This document shows, piece by piece, positions 7,494-15,724 of a stretch of 64,000 nt of DNA. The notes beneath the pieces were generated by a model. That model ran no database searches. It worked only from the letters and a program-made list of their open reading frames with translations, and was not told the origin of the DNA. The translations under genes and the position numbers were made by a program. The DNA is taken from positions 1 through 64,000 of the forward strand of contig CAZTDX010000009.1 of NCBI GenBank assembly GCA_964612425.1. The letters run 5' to 3'. Source of the stretch: CAUJGP01 sp964612425 (GTDB taxonomy: Bacteria; Bdellovibrionota; Bdellovibrionia; Bdellovibrionales; Bdellovibrionaceae). Each line of letters starts with the position of its first letter. Within the stretch, counting starts at the first letter, position 1.

Positions 7494-8345
7494 ATGCCCA
7501 CTCCCTTGATGTTCAATAAAACGATTAAAAGTTATTTTAAAAACAAACATCATTTAAAGAACTTCATTTTTATCGGTGTTCTAATTCTTGAGGCTTTAAC
7601 TCCATCGATTGCCAAAGCTGAAACGATGACATTGAGGGCAGACTCCTGGTGTCCCTTTAATTGTAACCCAAAATCTCCTCAAGCTGGTTACATGATTGAT
7701 ATTGTTCGCGAGGTATTTAAAAAAAAAGGAGTCACCATTGATTATAAGCTAGAAAAATGGGAACTCGCAAAAAAAGAAGCTCATGAGGGCACCATTCAAG
7801 GTGTGGTTGGAGCATCAAGAGGTGATGGTGATTTTGTTTTTACCAAGCATCCTCTGGGGCGATATCAAAACTACCTTTTTTATTTACCTACAGGAGTGGG
7901 GGCAAAGTCCCATGAGAAAATAAAAAATAAATTGGAGACCTTGGAAGACTTAAAGGGACTCAAAATCGGCATTGTTAAAGATTATGCCTACGGCGATAAA
8001 GCGGATAAACTCATAGCGAGTCAACCAGAATTATTTATAAAAGTCTCAGGTGATGAACCCCTAGAGACACTTATACAAATGCTCGAAGAAGGAAAAATAC
8101 AGGCACTTTATGAGTGTCCCCAGGTATTTCTCTATAAACTAAAGAATCTCAATAAAAGCTATTCCCATTTTCGCCGAGGAATGAGTTTTGATGATAAGGC
8201 AGACGAACTTTACGTTGCGTTTTCTAAAAAAGAAGCTCAAGCTCAAAAGTACGTCCAGTGGCTTGATCAGGGTATCGAGGAATTAAGAAAATCAGGAAAA
8301 CTACTCCGTATATTAGATAACTATGCTTTGACAGACTGGGAATAA
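7494..8345 (+). CDS. periplasmic solute-binding protein, family 3
   Basis: A 283-residue exported protein of the SBP_bac_3 fold, which usually binds amino acids or related small molecules. It has a long N-region and a hydrophobic stretch (NFIFIGVLILEALTPSIAKA), with cleavage near AKA|ETM at about residue 42. Domain features are SWCPFNC near the start of the mature protein, GYMIDIVREVFKKKGVTIDY, the DLKGLKIGIVKDYAYG hinge strand, and the C-terminal YVAFSKKE...WLDQGIEELRKSGKL. There are no ABC permease or ATPase genes nearby, so it is an orphan binding protein. It overlaps the convergent gene at 8321 by 25 nt. In-frame alternative ATG at 7509. Confidence 0.82.
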   Translation: MPTPLMFNKTIKSYFKNKHHLKNFIFIGVLILEALTPSIAKAETMTLRADSWCPFNCNPKSPQAGYMIDIVREVFKKKGVTIDYKLEKWELAKKEAHEGTIQGVVGASRGDGDFVFTKHPLGRYQNYLFYLPTGVGAKSHEKIKNKLETLEDLKGLKIGIVKDYAYGDKADKLIASQPELFIKVSGDEPLETLIQMLEEGKIQALYECPQVFLYKLKNLNKSYSHFRRGMSFDDKADELYVAFSKKEAQAQKYVQWLDQGIEELRKSGKLLRILDNYALTDWE

Positions 8346-8923
8346 TTTCGGCCGTCTAAGTCGTCATCATCATCTGCGTCATAATAAGATTCTTCCTCAT
8401 CGATAGAGTCCTCATCTTCGACTTTTATTTTTCCCTCGACTGTAAAATCAAGAGCATCTTGGCTTTCTGAGGAGTGCACTAAACTTGTATCGATGGAACC
8501 AAGAAGCCGATCGGCTTCCGCTTCAAGCTCAGTATTAATGGTTGTGTATTGCATAAATAAAGGCGTGCCTTCAAAATTAAAAGGGGCCCATTCTCTTGGA
8601 AAGTCAGCATCTTCCTCTAATTCAAAAAACTCAGCCATCATGGCTGCGGAAGCCTCAATGCAATGGTGCATGACCTTTTTGGCATCTTGGGATGTAGGAT
8701 TGTATTGTGCTGAGCATTCAAAATTATTTTGAGTTAATTGTCCTTCAGTCTTTATACCGAGTCGAAAAAGAATTTCCTCTTGATAAATGCGACCTTCCAT
8801 ATGCAAACTCGCGCCCTCGATCAAATGATCTTCGAATGTCTCAGTGACCAAATCTTGCACTTGATCAAGAAATTCGGGAGGAAACTCTGTCCAAGTTTTT
8901 GAACTATTTAAGCGGGGATTCAT
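8321..8923 (-). CDS. hypothetical acidic protein
   Basis: An unrecognised soluble protein of 200 residues. It has no signal peptide or membrane segment. The C-terminal 40 residues are extremely acidic (VEDEDSIDEEESYYD followed by a DDDDD run), which suggests a disordered tail. The body (about 10-125) looks globular and mixed alpha/beta. It converges on the binding-protein gene and overlaps its end by 25 nt. Confidence 0.65.
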   Translation of the reverse strand: MNPRLNSSKTWTEFPPEFLDQVQDLVTETFEDHLIEGASLHMEGRIYQEEILFRLGIKTEGQLTQNNFECSAQYNPTSQDAKKVMHHCIEASAAMMAEFFELEEDADFPREWAPFNFEGTPLFMQYTTINTELEAEADRLLGSIDTSLVHSSESQDALDFTVEGKIKVEDEDSIDEEESYYDADDDDDLDGRNYSQSVKA

Positions 8924-9117
8924 GAATTTCTCCTAATCAAATATTTAAGGTTTTTTTTGGTTTAAAGCTTGGGTGAGTTCTTGGTTGATTGACGGGATCT
9001 TATTGACCCAGCCCGACAACTAGCATAACTTACCAGCGATTTTGCTTTATAAATCAACTTCAACTTTGACGCAATGTGAATGTTGCTCTAAGAGAGCACT
9101 TTCTTCTGGAGGTTTTT

Positions 9118-10509
9118 TTGCTGGACAATCAAACATTAGATCAAGCGAACGATAAAAGCACTCAGTACCATTACCCCACTCAGGACGTTGGAAAAGGGCG
9201 TGGAGTGTATGTTTCCACTTATGGCTGTCAAATGAATGTCAATGATTCTGAACGGATGTACTCACTCCTTGAAATGGCTAATTTTACGCCGGTTCCAACC
9301 CCAGAGCAAGCCTCTCTCATCATTATTAACTCTTGTAGTGTTCGTGAAAAACCAGTTCATAAAGTTTACTCTGAAGTGGGGACTTTTCGTAAGCTCCGCG
9401 AGAAAAACCCAGATTTAAAAATTGGAGTGGGAGGTTGCGTTGGCTCCCAAGAAAAAGAAAACTTAGTTAAAAAGCAACCCATGATTGATTTTGTCTTTGG
9501 TACAGATAATATCGACAAGCTCCCTGAAATTATTTCACAAGTTTACCAAAGCGAAAACCCCACGATACAAACGCAATTTGAGCACCGGGCGCCTTACTAC
9601 GTTGAAACCCTTATACGAAACCCTGGAGTTTCTACCTTTGTGAATGTCACAAAGGGCTGTGATAATTTTTGTACATTTTGTGTCGTTCCCTACACTCGAG
9701 GGCGCGAAAAATCTCGTCCTTACTCGCACGTTTTACAAGACATTCAAGATTTAATTGAACGTGGAGTAAGAGAAGTGACCCTGTTAGGTCAAAATGTGAA
9801 CTCCTATGAGTCGGAGTGCGGGAAGGATTTTGCCGACTTACTTAAAGGGATTGCTGTCGAAACAAAGATCGAACGCATTCGTTATACGACCAGTCACCCT
9901 AAAGATTTTGATGAAAAACTGATGCACGTTATGGCTGAGCATCAAGATAAAATATGTGAGTATATTCATTTGCCCATTCAAAGCGGTAGTAGTCGCATTT
10001 TATCACGGATGAATCGCGGATACACACGCGAGGAGTATTTAGCAAAAATCGCTCAGATAAAGAAGATCATTCCCAATGTCATACTATCAACGGACATTAT
10101 TGTGGGGTTTCCTGGTGAAACTGAAGAGGATTTTCAAGATACGGTGAGTTTGGTGAGAGAGGTGGGGTATGAGACGATCTTTGCCTTTAAATACTCTCCA
10201 AGGCCTTTTACCAAAGCAGCTCGTTTTGAAGATCAGCTTGATGAATCAGTGAAAGAGCGTCGACTGAATGAGCTTTTTAACTCCCACAATGAGATATCTT
10301 TTCCTTTAGCAAAAGCTTATGAGGGGCAAACTCTTAAAGTTTTGGTGGAAGACTATTCCGAAGAGCGTGGAAATTGGCACGGTCGTTCAACTCAAAATAA
10401 AAATGTTTACTTTACGGGCCCAAAGGATATTGTCGTGGGCCAAACAGTACCGGTGAAGATCACACGGGCGTTTCCCTCAACCTTGAGAGGAGAATGGGTT
10501 TTAGGATGA
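9118..10509 (+). CDS. miaB: tRNA-2-methylthio-N6-dimethylallyladenosine synthase
   Basis: MiaB is a radical-SAM methylthiotransferase that adds the 2-methylthio group to i6A37 in tRNAs. The order is UPF0004 domain with three Cys ligands (YGCQMN, NSCSVREKP, GGCVGSQE; C37, C73, C107 in this numbering), the radical-SAM site CDNFCTFC (C181, C185, C188) followed by VPYTRGREKSR, then a C-terminal TRAM domain (TLKVLVEDYS...GRSTQNKNVYF). I chose the TTG at 9118 because GGAGG lies 5 nt upstream; a GTG at 9076 in the same frame has no ribosome site. The gene overlaps the next one (10506) by ATGA. Confidence 0.95.
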   Translation: MLDNQTLDQANDKSTQYHYPTQDVGKGRGVYVSTYGCQMNVNDSERMYSLLEMANFTPVPTPEQASLIIINSCSVREKPVHKVYSEVGTFRKLREKNPDLKIGVGGCVGSQEKENLVKKQPMIDFVFGTDNIDKLPEIISQVYQSENPTIQTQFEHRAPYYVETLIRNPGVSTFVNVTKGCDNFCTFCVVPYTRGREKSRPYSHVLQDIQDLIERGVREVTLLGQNVNSYESECGKDFADLLKGIAVETKIERIRYTTSHPKDFDEKLMHVMAEHQDKICEYIHLPIQSGSSRILSRMNRGYTREEYLAKIAQIKKIIPNVILSTDIIVGFPGETEEDFQDTVSLVREVGYETIFAFKYSPRPFTKAARFEDQLDESVKERRLNELFNSHNEISFPLAKAYEGQTLKVLVEDYSEERGNWHGRSTQNKNVYFTGPKDIVVGQTVPVKITRAFPSTLRGEWVLG

Positions 10510-11102
10510 AAAATGAAATTGAAAAAAATCTTCGCCTTAAAGATGAAAATGGAGGAGACTTTCAAAGTCCCTTAACACAATTTTTATTTCATCAACCTAT
10601 GGAAGAATCAGAAAGTTTGAAGGATCAAGATTTGATTCAAGTTTCGGCATACTGCCTTTCGGTGGGTGCAGAAATGGGACAACCTCTTTTGATTCTAAAA
10701 GCTATTGATAAAGATTTAACACTTCCGATTCCGATAAATCCTCTTGAAGCCGGAGTAGCTCTGGCGCAATCAAACAAGAGTGTAGCCCCTGTGAGTCCAC
10801 ATAAAGTAACGGCAGCGATTTTAAAAGCCTTAGGGATGCGAATTGAAAAATGTGTTTTTACAGAAATAAAAAATTCCAATCAATTCGTGAAACTATTTGT
10901 TTTAGGGCACCCGCAGGTCCGCACCTTAAAGTTTAAAGCCGAAGAAGTTTTGTCACTTTGTTTGTACCTGGAAGTTCCTCTTTATACGACCCAGGAGTTT
11001 ATGCTGAGAAGTCGAGTGATGGTTGCTGAGATTGATGAAAAACGAAGAGAGTTGATTAGCAACCCAAGTTTAGCCTCAAAAAATCATTTATATATGAACT
11101 AA
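10506..11102 (+). CDS. bifunctional nuclease (BFN/DUF151) domain protein
   Basis: A protein of 198 residues. The core (about 50-165) matches the BFN/DUF151 fold: LLILKAIDKDLTLPIPINPLEAGVAL, then HKVTAAILKALGMRIEKCVFTEIKN, a beta strand VKLFVLG, and a helix ending in the LCLYLEVPLYTTQEFM type seen in this family (usually ALALRLxxPIxxxxEV). In some members it is a nuclease; in bacteria its role is unclear. The start is set at the ATG overlapping the miaB stop (ATGA); an in-frame ATG at 10494 sits only 1 nt from the GAGAGGAG site. It forms an operon with miaB. Confidence 0.78.
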   Translation: MKNEIEKNLRLKDENGGDFQSPLTQFLFHQPMEESESLKDQDLIQVSAYCLSVGAEMGQPLLILKAIDKDLTLPIPINPLEAGVALAQSNKSVAPVSPHKVTAAILKALGMRIEKCVFTEIKNSNQFVKLFVLGHPQVRTLKFKAEEVLSLCLYLEVPLYTTQEFMLRSRVMVAEIDEKRRELISNPSLASKNHLYMN

Positions 11103-11136
11103 AGAGTATAAATAATATTTATTTAAAAGGTGTGCC

Positions 11137-11658
11137 GTGACTGAATTTACATGCCGAGGAAAATCACCGAACCTAGGAAAAGACGTTTTCGTTGCTGATG
11201 GCGCTAAAATTATTGGTGATGTTACCATTGGCGATCAAAGCTCCGTTTGGTTTAATTCCGTATTAAGGGGCGATGTGGCTCCCATTAAAATTGGCGCACG
11301 CACTAATATTCAGGATAATGCTGTCATTCATGGAACCTGGAATAAAGCATCTGCAACTTTAGGTGATGATGTTACGGTAGGTCATTCCGCGATTCTTCAT
11401 GGTTGCACCATTGGTAATTTATGTTTGATTGGTATGGGAGCCATTGTGATGGATGGCGCAATGATTGGTGATCGCTGTATTGTTGGAGCAGGATCATTAG
11501 TTACAGAGGGGAGTCAGTTCCCGTCTGGAATGCTGATACTGGGGCGCCCAGCAAAAGCCCTTCGACTCTTATCCCCTCAGGAGCTTGAGTTTTTACCCAA
11601 GTCGTCCGCTAATTATATAACTTATACAAGTTGGTATGCGCCTTCTTCAATTGAGTAA
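11137..11658 (+). CDS. gamma-carbonic anhydrase-like hexapeptide protein
   Basis: A left-handed beta-helix protein of 173 residues built from hexapeptide repeats (IIGDVT, IGDQSS, IKIGAR and so on). The three His that bind zinc in gamma-carbonic anhydrases are present (VIHG, VGHSAILHGC; H65, H83, H88), as is the SVLRGD motif. The family (YrdA/CaiE/PaaY) mixes true carbonic anhydrases with proteins of unknown activity. GTG start with AAAAGG 6 nt upstream. It follows the BFN gene after 34 nt and may share its transcript. Confidence 0.88.
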   Translation: MTEFTCRGKSPNLGKDVFVADGAKIIGDVTIGDQSSVWFNSVLRGDVAPIKIGARTNIQDNAVIHGTWNKASATLGDDVTVGHSAILHGCTIGNLCLIGMGAIVMDGAMIGDRCIVGAGSLVTEGSQFPSGMLILGRPAKALRLLSPQELEFLPKSSANYITYTSWYAPSSIE

Positions 11659-11721
11659 TTCTAGACAAAAGTACTTAGGCATCTTCCTTGCTTCAGTCAT
11701 AAGTTAATGTAAACTATTTTT

Positions 11722-13002
11722 ATGTATAATCGAATCAAATACTTTGCTTCGAATTTAAAGTTAAATAAGTTTTATTTTATTTTAATAACTTTTTATACTT
11801 CATCCTTATGGAGCGCATTCTCTAATTACAATTCAATTTTAATTGGCGATCAATCCGCAGGTCTAGGAGGCGCGTACACAGCATTGTCTGGTGACGCCGC
11901 AGGCGCCCCTTACTATAATCCAGCAGCCTTAGCCTGGATGCCAGGAAACAGCTTTTCTTCCTCTGTTTCAATTTACAAAAAATTTGATACCGTCATGGGA
12001 AAAGATGAAGACATTTTGAAAGCACCTCTCCGAGTCAATCGCGGGTACTTTCAATCAATTCCCTCCTCCGCGGGAAGTGTCATTCGTGTTCAAGATTACA
12101 ACCTGGGACTTTCCATCGTTGTCCCCGATTATGAAACATTTAAAGGCGACCTGAGTACGACAAATACAAATACCTCAACCTTAAGTTACTTAGACCAATC
12201 ACTCTGGGTTGGATTAACAACCGCAAAGCAAATTTCCAAAACAGAAACCGCTGGATTAACCCTCTATTACACGGCCAGAAACTATAATCGTACAGTGCAA
12301 GATCGAACGATTGACGAATCAAATAATACAGCAAATATATTTAACGAAGAAAAAAGCATCACGGGAAATTCGATTGTCGCTATCCTTGGCTACCAAATTC
12401 ATTGGACCGATAAGTTTTTTATGGGAATATCCATGCGCCCACCAGGAATGGAAGTCTCTGGATATGGCTCCTACTTCCGCACGCAGACAATAGCCTCAGG
12501 AGGCAATTTAACTCTGGATAGTGTCTCGAAACCATCAGTGAGTGCACGCACGCGGATTCCAGGAAAACTGACTCTCGGATTCGCCTACAAAGAGCCAGAC
12601 TGGCTTATTACAGCAGATGGCAGTGCCTATTCCGCAGAACGTTATTACGATTTCGAAGACCCCGCGATTCGATCAAAGGTCCAGCATCAAGTAATGTTCA
12701 ATGGTGCCCTTGGTGTAGAGTATAATTATTACCCCTGGCTCATTCTCCGCATTGGCTGGTTTACCAATTTAACATCTCATAAAGAATTGGATGTGAGCGA
12801 TAAGTATGGAGATCGCGTTGATGAATTAGGTTGGGCCGCAAATTTCACATTAATATCCAAAGAACGAATTCGATTTACCTTTGGCGGATACCATAATTTA
12901 GGACGAGGTAAGAGCGTTCAGCGCATCAATCACAATTATGAAATTATTCCCAAAACCCAACAAGTGTTTACAATGCTTGTGGCGACTTCGTATTATTTTT
13001 AA
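11722..13002 (+). CDS. outer-membrane protein, FadL/OmpP1-like
   Basis: A 426-residue exported beta-barrel. The N-terminal signal peptide (to about residue 33, SSLWSA) is followed by SILIGDQSAGLGGAYTALSGDAAGAPYYNPAAL, which matches the N-terminal hatch motif (NPAAL, AGLGGA) of the OmpP1/FadL/TodX hydrophobic-compound transport family. Alternating amphipathic strands run to the end and the last residues are MLVATSYYF, with the terminal Phe typical of outer-membrane barrels. It is probably a porin for hydrophobic solutes. Single gene; the large palindrome at 13030 follows its stop. Confidence 0.85.
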   Translation: MYNRIKYFASNLKLNKFYFILITFYTSSLWSAFSNYNSILIGDQSAGLGGAYTALSGDAAGAPYYNPAALAWMPGNSFSSSVSIYKKFDTVMGKDEDILKAPLRVNRGYFQSIPSSAGSVIRVQDYNLGLSIVVPDYETFKGDLSTTNTNTSTLSYLDQSLWVGLTTAKQISKTETAGLTLYYTARNYNRTVQDRTIDESNNTANIFNEEKSITGNSIVAILGYQIHWTDKFFMGISMRPPGMEVSGYGSYFRTQTIASGGNLTLDSVSKPSVSARTRIPGKLTLGFAYKEPDWLITADGSAYSAERYYDFEDPAIRSKVQHQVMFNGALGVEYNYYPWLILRIGWFTNLTSHKELDVSDKYGDRVDELGWAANFTLISKERIRFTFGGYHNLGRGKSVQRINHNYEIIPKTQQVFTMLVATSYYF

Positions 13003-13029
13003 TTTTTTTCATAAAAATGAAGTGCACCA

Positions 13030-13192
13030 GGTTAAATCAAAAGAGGGTTTCCTGCCCCACCGTAAAATTTCAAACAAGCGGTGCTCGCTATGAGAGATTT
13101 GCAATAGAGTTAATTTGAATGGCCGGTGGCTCTCATAGCTGCGCTCCGAACTCATTTTCCGATGGGGCAGGAATCCCTCTTTTGATTTAACC
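13030..13192. repeat. 163-bp palindromic element
   Basis: The outer arms are 33 bp each (13030-13062 and 13160-13192) with two mismatches; they start GGTTAAATCAAAAGAGGG and end in the complement. Inside is a second pair of complementary segments (CGGTGCTCGCTATGAGAG near 13079-13096 against CTCTCATAGCTGCGCTCCG near 13130-13148). The whole region can form a long cruciform or an RNA hairpin. It lies between the FadL-like gene and a convergent small membrane-protein gene. It is unlike the palindromic family at 21434 and 32861. No protein is credible within it. Confidence 0.85.
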
Positions 13193-13240
13193 TTAGTTGC
13201 TTGTTTCACTGTATGCTTTTTTAAAAAAGAATATGTGATT

Positions 13241-13612
13241 TTATTTTCGGAGGCGAGTTAATACTAAGGATGTTATGCTCCCGAGGAGAAAAATCGAATA
13301 GCTTATGTTAGAGTAAGAGTGCCAAGAGGCGCCTGTTACACCTAAAATGGAGCTTGTATTAAAATCCCCACCCCATGATATGTACCGTAAAATTGTTACG
13401 GGGAGTACGGCTGTAAATAAAAATTGTAGAGAAGTTAAAAGCACTGGAATGCGGTTTGGTCCTGAGTATCGCAAACTGATGAGACCAATCGTCCAAAAGA
13501 CAATATTTGCAAAAATTGAGAGCGTTGGTTTTTCAAAAGGTAATTTAAAGATAACAATGACGATGGGGATTGCGAGTAATTGTAGGATTAGTAATCTTAG
13601 AGGTGATTTCAT
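13241..13612 (-). CDS. small four-helix membrane protein
   Basis: A 123-residue unrecognised integral membrane protein with about four hydrophobic segments (LLILQLLAIPIVIVIF, IFANIVFWTIGLISL, LLTSLQFLFTAVLPVTI, NISYSIFLLGSITSLVL). AGGAGGTTC lies just upstream of the ATG (reading the minus strand: AAAAGGAGGTTCACTTAAG, 11 nt). A 25-bp palindrome at 13658-13682 and a terminator at 13693-13728 precede it. No function assigned. Confidence 0.65.
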   Translation of the reverse strand: MKSPLRLLILQLLAIPIVIVIFKLPFEKPTLSIFANIVFWTIGLISLRYSGPNRIPVLLTSLQFLFTAVLPVTILRYISWGGDFNTSSILGVTGASWHSYSNISYSIFLLGSITSLVLTRLRK

Positions 13613-13657
13613 CTTAAGTGAACCTCCTTTTTATTTTGAAACTTATAAACTAATTGA

Positions 13658-13682
13658 ATTGATATCTCATTGAGATATCAAT
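13658..13682. promoter_or_regulatory. perfect 12-bp-arm palindrome upstream of small membrane protein
   Basis: ATTGATATCTCA and its exact complement TGAGATATCAAT flank one central T. It lies 46-70 bp upstream of the start of the gene at 13612, in the position expected of an operator. No matching site was noticed elsewhere in the window. Confidence 0.4.
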
Positions 13683-13692
13683 GTACAACAAA

Positions 13693-13728
13693 AAATAAAG
13701 GAGACAGTTATCATTGTCTCCTTTATTT
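13693..13728 (-). terminator. intrinsic terminator of the 13761-15605 gene
   Basis: A perfect 14-bp stem (AAATAAAGGAGACA / TGTCTCCTTTATTT) with an 8-nt loop. Read on the minus strand it is followed by a T-rich run (TTTATTTTTTGTTG) and lies 33 nt after the stop codon of the secreted-protein gene, so it should end that transcript. Confidence 0.8.
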
Positions 13729-13760
13729 AGATTTAATTGTTTCTATCAGAAATAAGTAGA

Positions 13761-15605
13761 TTACTTCATGCCGTCGCCTCGGTGAGTTTTACCGCATTCG
13801 CCACCAGGGCATGGTTCAGTTGTTGGTTGAGTGGTTGGTAAAGTTGTTGGATTTGGATCTGGACCAAACGGATGAGATTGGAAAATAACTTTCGTCTTGC
13901 GCTTGGGAAAAAACAACCCTGCGATCCCTAGGCCAATTCCAGCAAGAACTCCGACTCCAAGGATGCAGAGTATTGGATTTCTGTATCCATCAGAAGTGTC
14001 CGTGCAGGAAAAAGATTTATCTCCAGGTTTGGAAGCTAATTCTTTTTTATCCTTTTTTTGGCCAAATTGAACACACGCAATCTTTTTTCCATTTACTATG
14101 CAAGCATCTACGCATTTACCTTTTTCACTGTCCCAAATTGTATCAGGGTTTTCATTACATTTCAAATCACCTATGATATTTGCATGATCTTCACACTTAC
14201 CATTTTCCCATTTTTTTTCCTTTTGTTCACAGGATTCTTTGGTTTCGGTTACTTTATCTTCGTAGAGATCGTTCAAATGGGAAAGTCTTTTATAAATAGC
14301 TAAACAGGCATTTCTATTATGTTCATTTCTATCTGTTCCACTATTATCAACTTTATCGAATTTTTTTTGAAAAATTTTAGCTAATTCAGCATCAGGCGTT
14401 TCTCTTTTTCCAGCGATTTCTTTAAGTACATCTTTATCTGTTTGGTCATTTCTTAAACACGCTGCATTCCATTTTGATAAATAGGAATTCTTTATTAAGT
14501 CTTCAGTTTTGTTTTTTTCGTCTCTATTTAGTTTTTTATCTACGTTTTCAAAACATTTTTTTAATTCGTCACTACTTTTAATTGGTGCCTGACTTTCGCA
14601 CACATCTATAGAAGTTTTTGTTGCGGGGACTAATGGTGCACAGTAAGGATCTCCGCTTTCTTGCAAGCAATATAAGTTTGGATTACACGAAGTCATTCCT
14701 TGCCCGGTACATTTGTTATCGAGGTGAAGGCCGTAATCTTCTTTAAGTCCTTTAACAAATTCCTTTCCTTCAGGAGTATATTCTCCATCAGAAGTAGAAT
14801 TAGCATCTTTCTCACCCATCTTTCCACAATTTCCGGTCTTAACATCGTAAACTCCTAGATAACCAGCGACGATACAATCATCTTGAGCTGATGTGAATTG
14901 TGCGAAATTTTGAGCTTCAGCAGTTGAAAACCCAAAGTCAATGCTAACGCTGGCTCCTTTTCTTTTTTCATCTTTAAATAAAACAGCACCTTGATATTTT
15001 TCCATATCTGTAACTAATTTGCGAATTTCAGTGAGATACTTTACTCCCCACTGAGGATCAGATTTAGAAATATCTCTCAGTTGTTGATAGGAAATTATTG
15101 GTCGGTTCATTGCATACTTGGGTAATCGATTATTTGACGGTTGGTGAGCTTTAGCAATGGAATCAAAAGCCTTAAAATCATTAGCTCTGAAAGTTTTTTT
15201 ATTTGCAGTGAGATAAAGTCCTTTATCATCTCTGTGCATTTCAAAAGTTGTTCGTTTTTTATTTTCTGTTTCAAATGAAATAATCAGATATTTATTTTTG
15301 GATTTGTCGGTGCGAGTTTCGATATTTAAAGCGGGAATTTTTTCAGCTCTATTTTGTTCTACCCAGTAGGCAAGATCATTCATCATTTCTGGATCAAGGG
15401 TTTTTTGGGCTTTTTCAAACCATTCTGCGAGGGTTTGGGATTTCCCCATGCCTAGGCTGCTGAAATGCTTTTTAGTGGCGTTGATATCTGCCTTGGTGAG
15501 TGATGACTGTGGAGTGCCGGCGAAGCCGGATTGTACAAACAAAATGGCACTTAAAAAAAGACACAAGCCGTTGCGCATTTTTAAACGTGAATGTAAACTC
15601 TTCAT
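13761..15605 (-). CDS. large secreted/anchored Cys-rich protein, unknown
   Basis: A 614-residue protein of unknown function. A signal peptide spans residues 1-29 (FLSAILFVQSGFAG). The mature part starts with a charged region, then from about residue 245 has many Cys in short loops (NKCTGQGMTSCNPNLYC, GDPYCAPL, NGKCEDH, LKCNENPD, KGKCVDACIVNGKKIAC), resembling small disulfide-bonded modules. A hydrophobic Gly-rich segment (ILCILGVGVLAGIGLGIAGLFF, about 550-572) is followed by a basic stop-transfer patch (PKRKTK), and a Thr/Pro-rich tail (TTLPTTQPTTEP) ends the protein. This fits an envelope protein anchored near its C-terminus. AAGGAGAG precedes the ATG. It is a single gene with its own terminator. 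Confidence 0.75.
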   Translation of the reverse strand: MKSLHSRLKMRNGLCLFLSAILFVQSGFAGTPQSSLTKADINATKKHFSSLGMGKSQTLAEWFEKAQKTLDPEMMNDLAYWVEQNRAEKIPALNIETRTDKSKNKYLIISFETENKKRTTFEMHRDDKGLYLTANKKTFRANDFKAFDSIAKAHQPSNNRLPKYAMNRPIISYQQLRDISKSDPQWGVKYLTEIRKLVTDMEKYQGAVLFKDEKRKGASVSIDFGFSTAEAQNFAQFTSAQDDCIVAGYLGVYDVKTGNCGKMGEKDANSTSDGEYTPEGKEFVKGLKEDYGLHLDNKCTGQGMTSCNPNLYCLQESGDPYCAPLVPATKTSIDVCESQAPIKSSDELKKCFENVDKKLNRDEKNKTEDLIKNSYLSKWNAACLRNDQTDKDVLKEIAGKRETPDAELAKIFQKKFDKVDNSGTDRNEHNRNACLAIYKRLSHLNDLYEDKVTETKESCEQKEKKWENGKCEDHANIIGDLKCNENPDTIWDSEKGKCVDACIVNGKKIACVQFGQKKDKKELASKPGDKSFSCTDTSDGYRNPILCILGVGVLAGIGLGIAGLFFPKRKTKVIFQSHPFGPDPNPTTLPTTQPTTEPCPGGECGKTHRGDGMK

Positions 15606-15724
15606 CCCAAACTCTCCTTGTAGGGGATGCTATTTAAATAGAAATAGCATACTCCCTTAAGTTTAGGAGATAACTAGTTTAAAAAGCTAGCTTTTTGATA
15701 AAAACTAGCCGTAGCGAAGAGTCG

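Noticed and set aside
8360..8420. Run of GTC/ATC triplets, possible microsatellite
   Set aside because: It only encodes the acidic Asp/Glu tail of the protein on the minus strand; a unit change would not alter frame.
13009..13209. A 66-codon open frame on the minus strand
   Set aside because: It lies almost wholly inside the 163-bp palindrome, has no ribosome site, and its sequence is explained by the inverted repeat.
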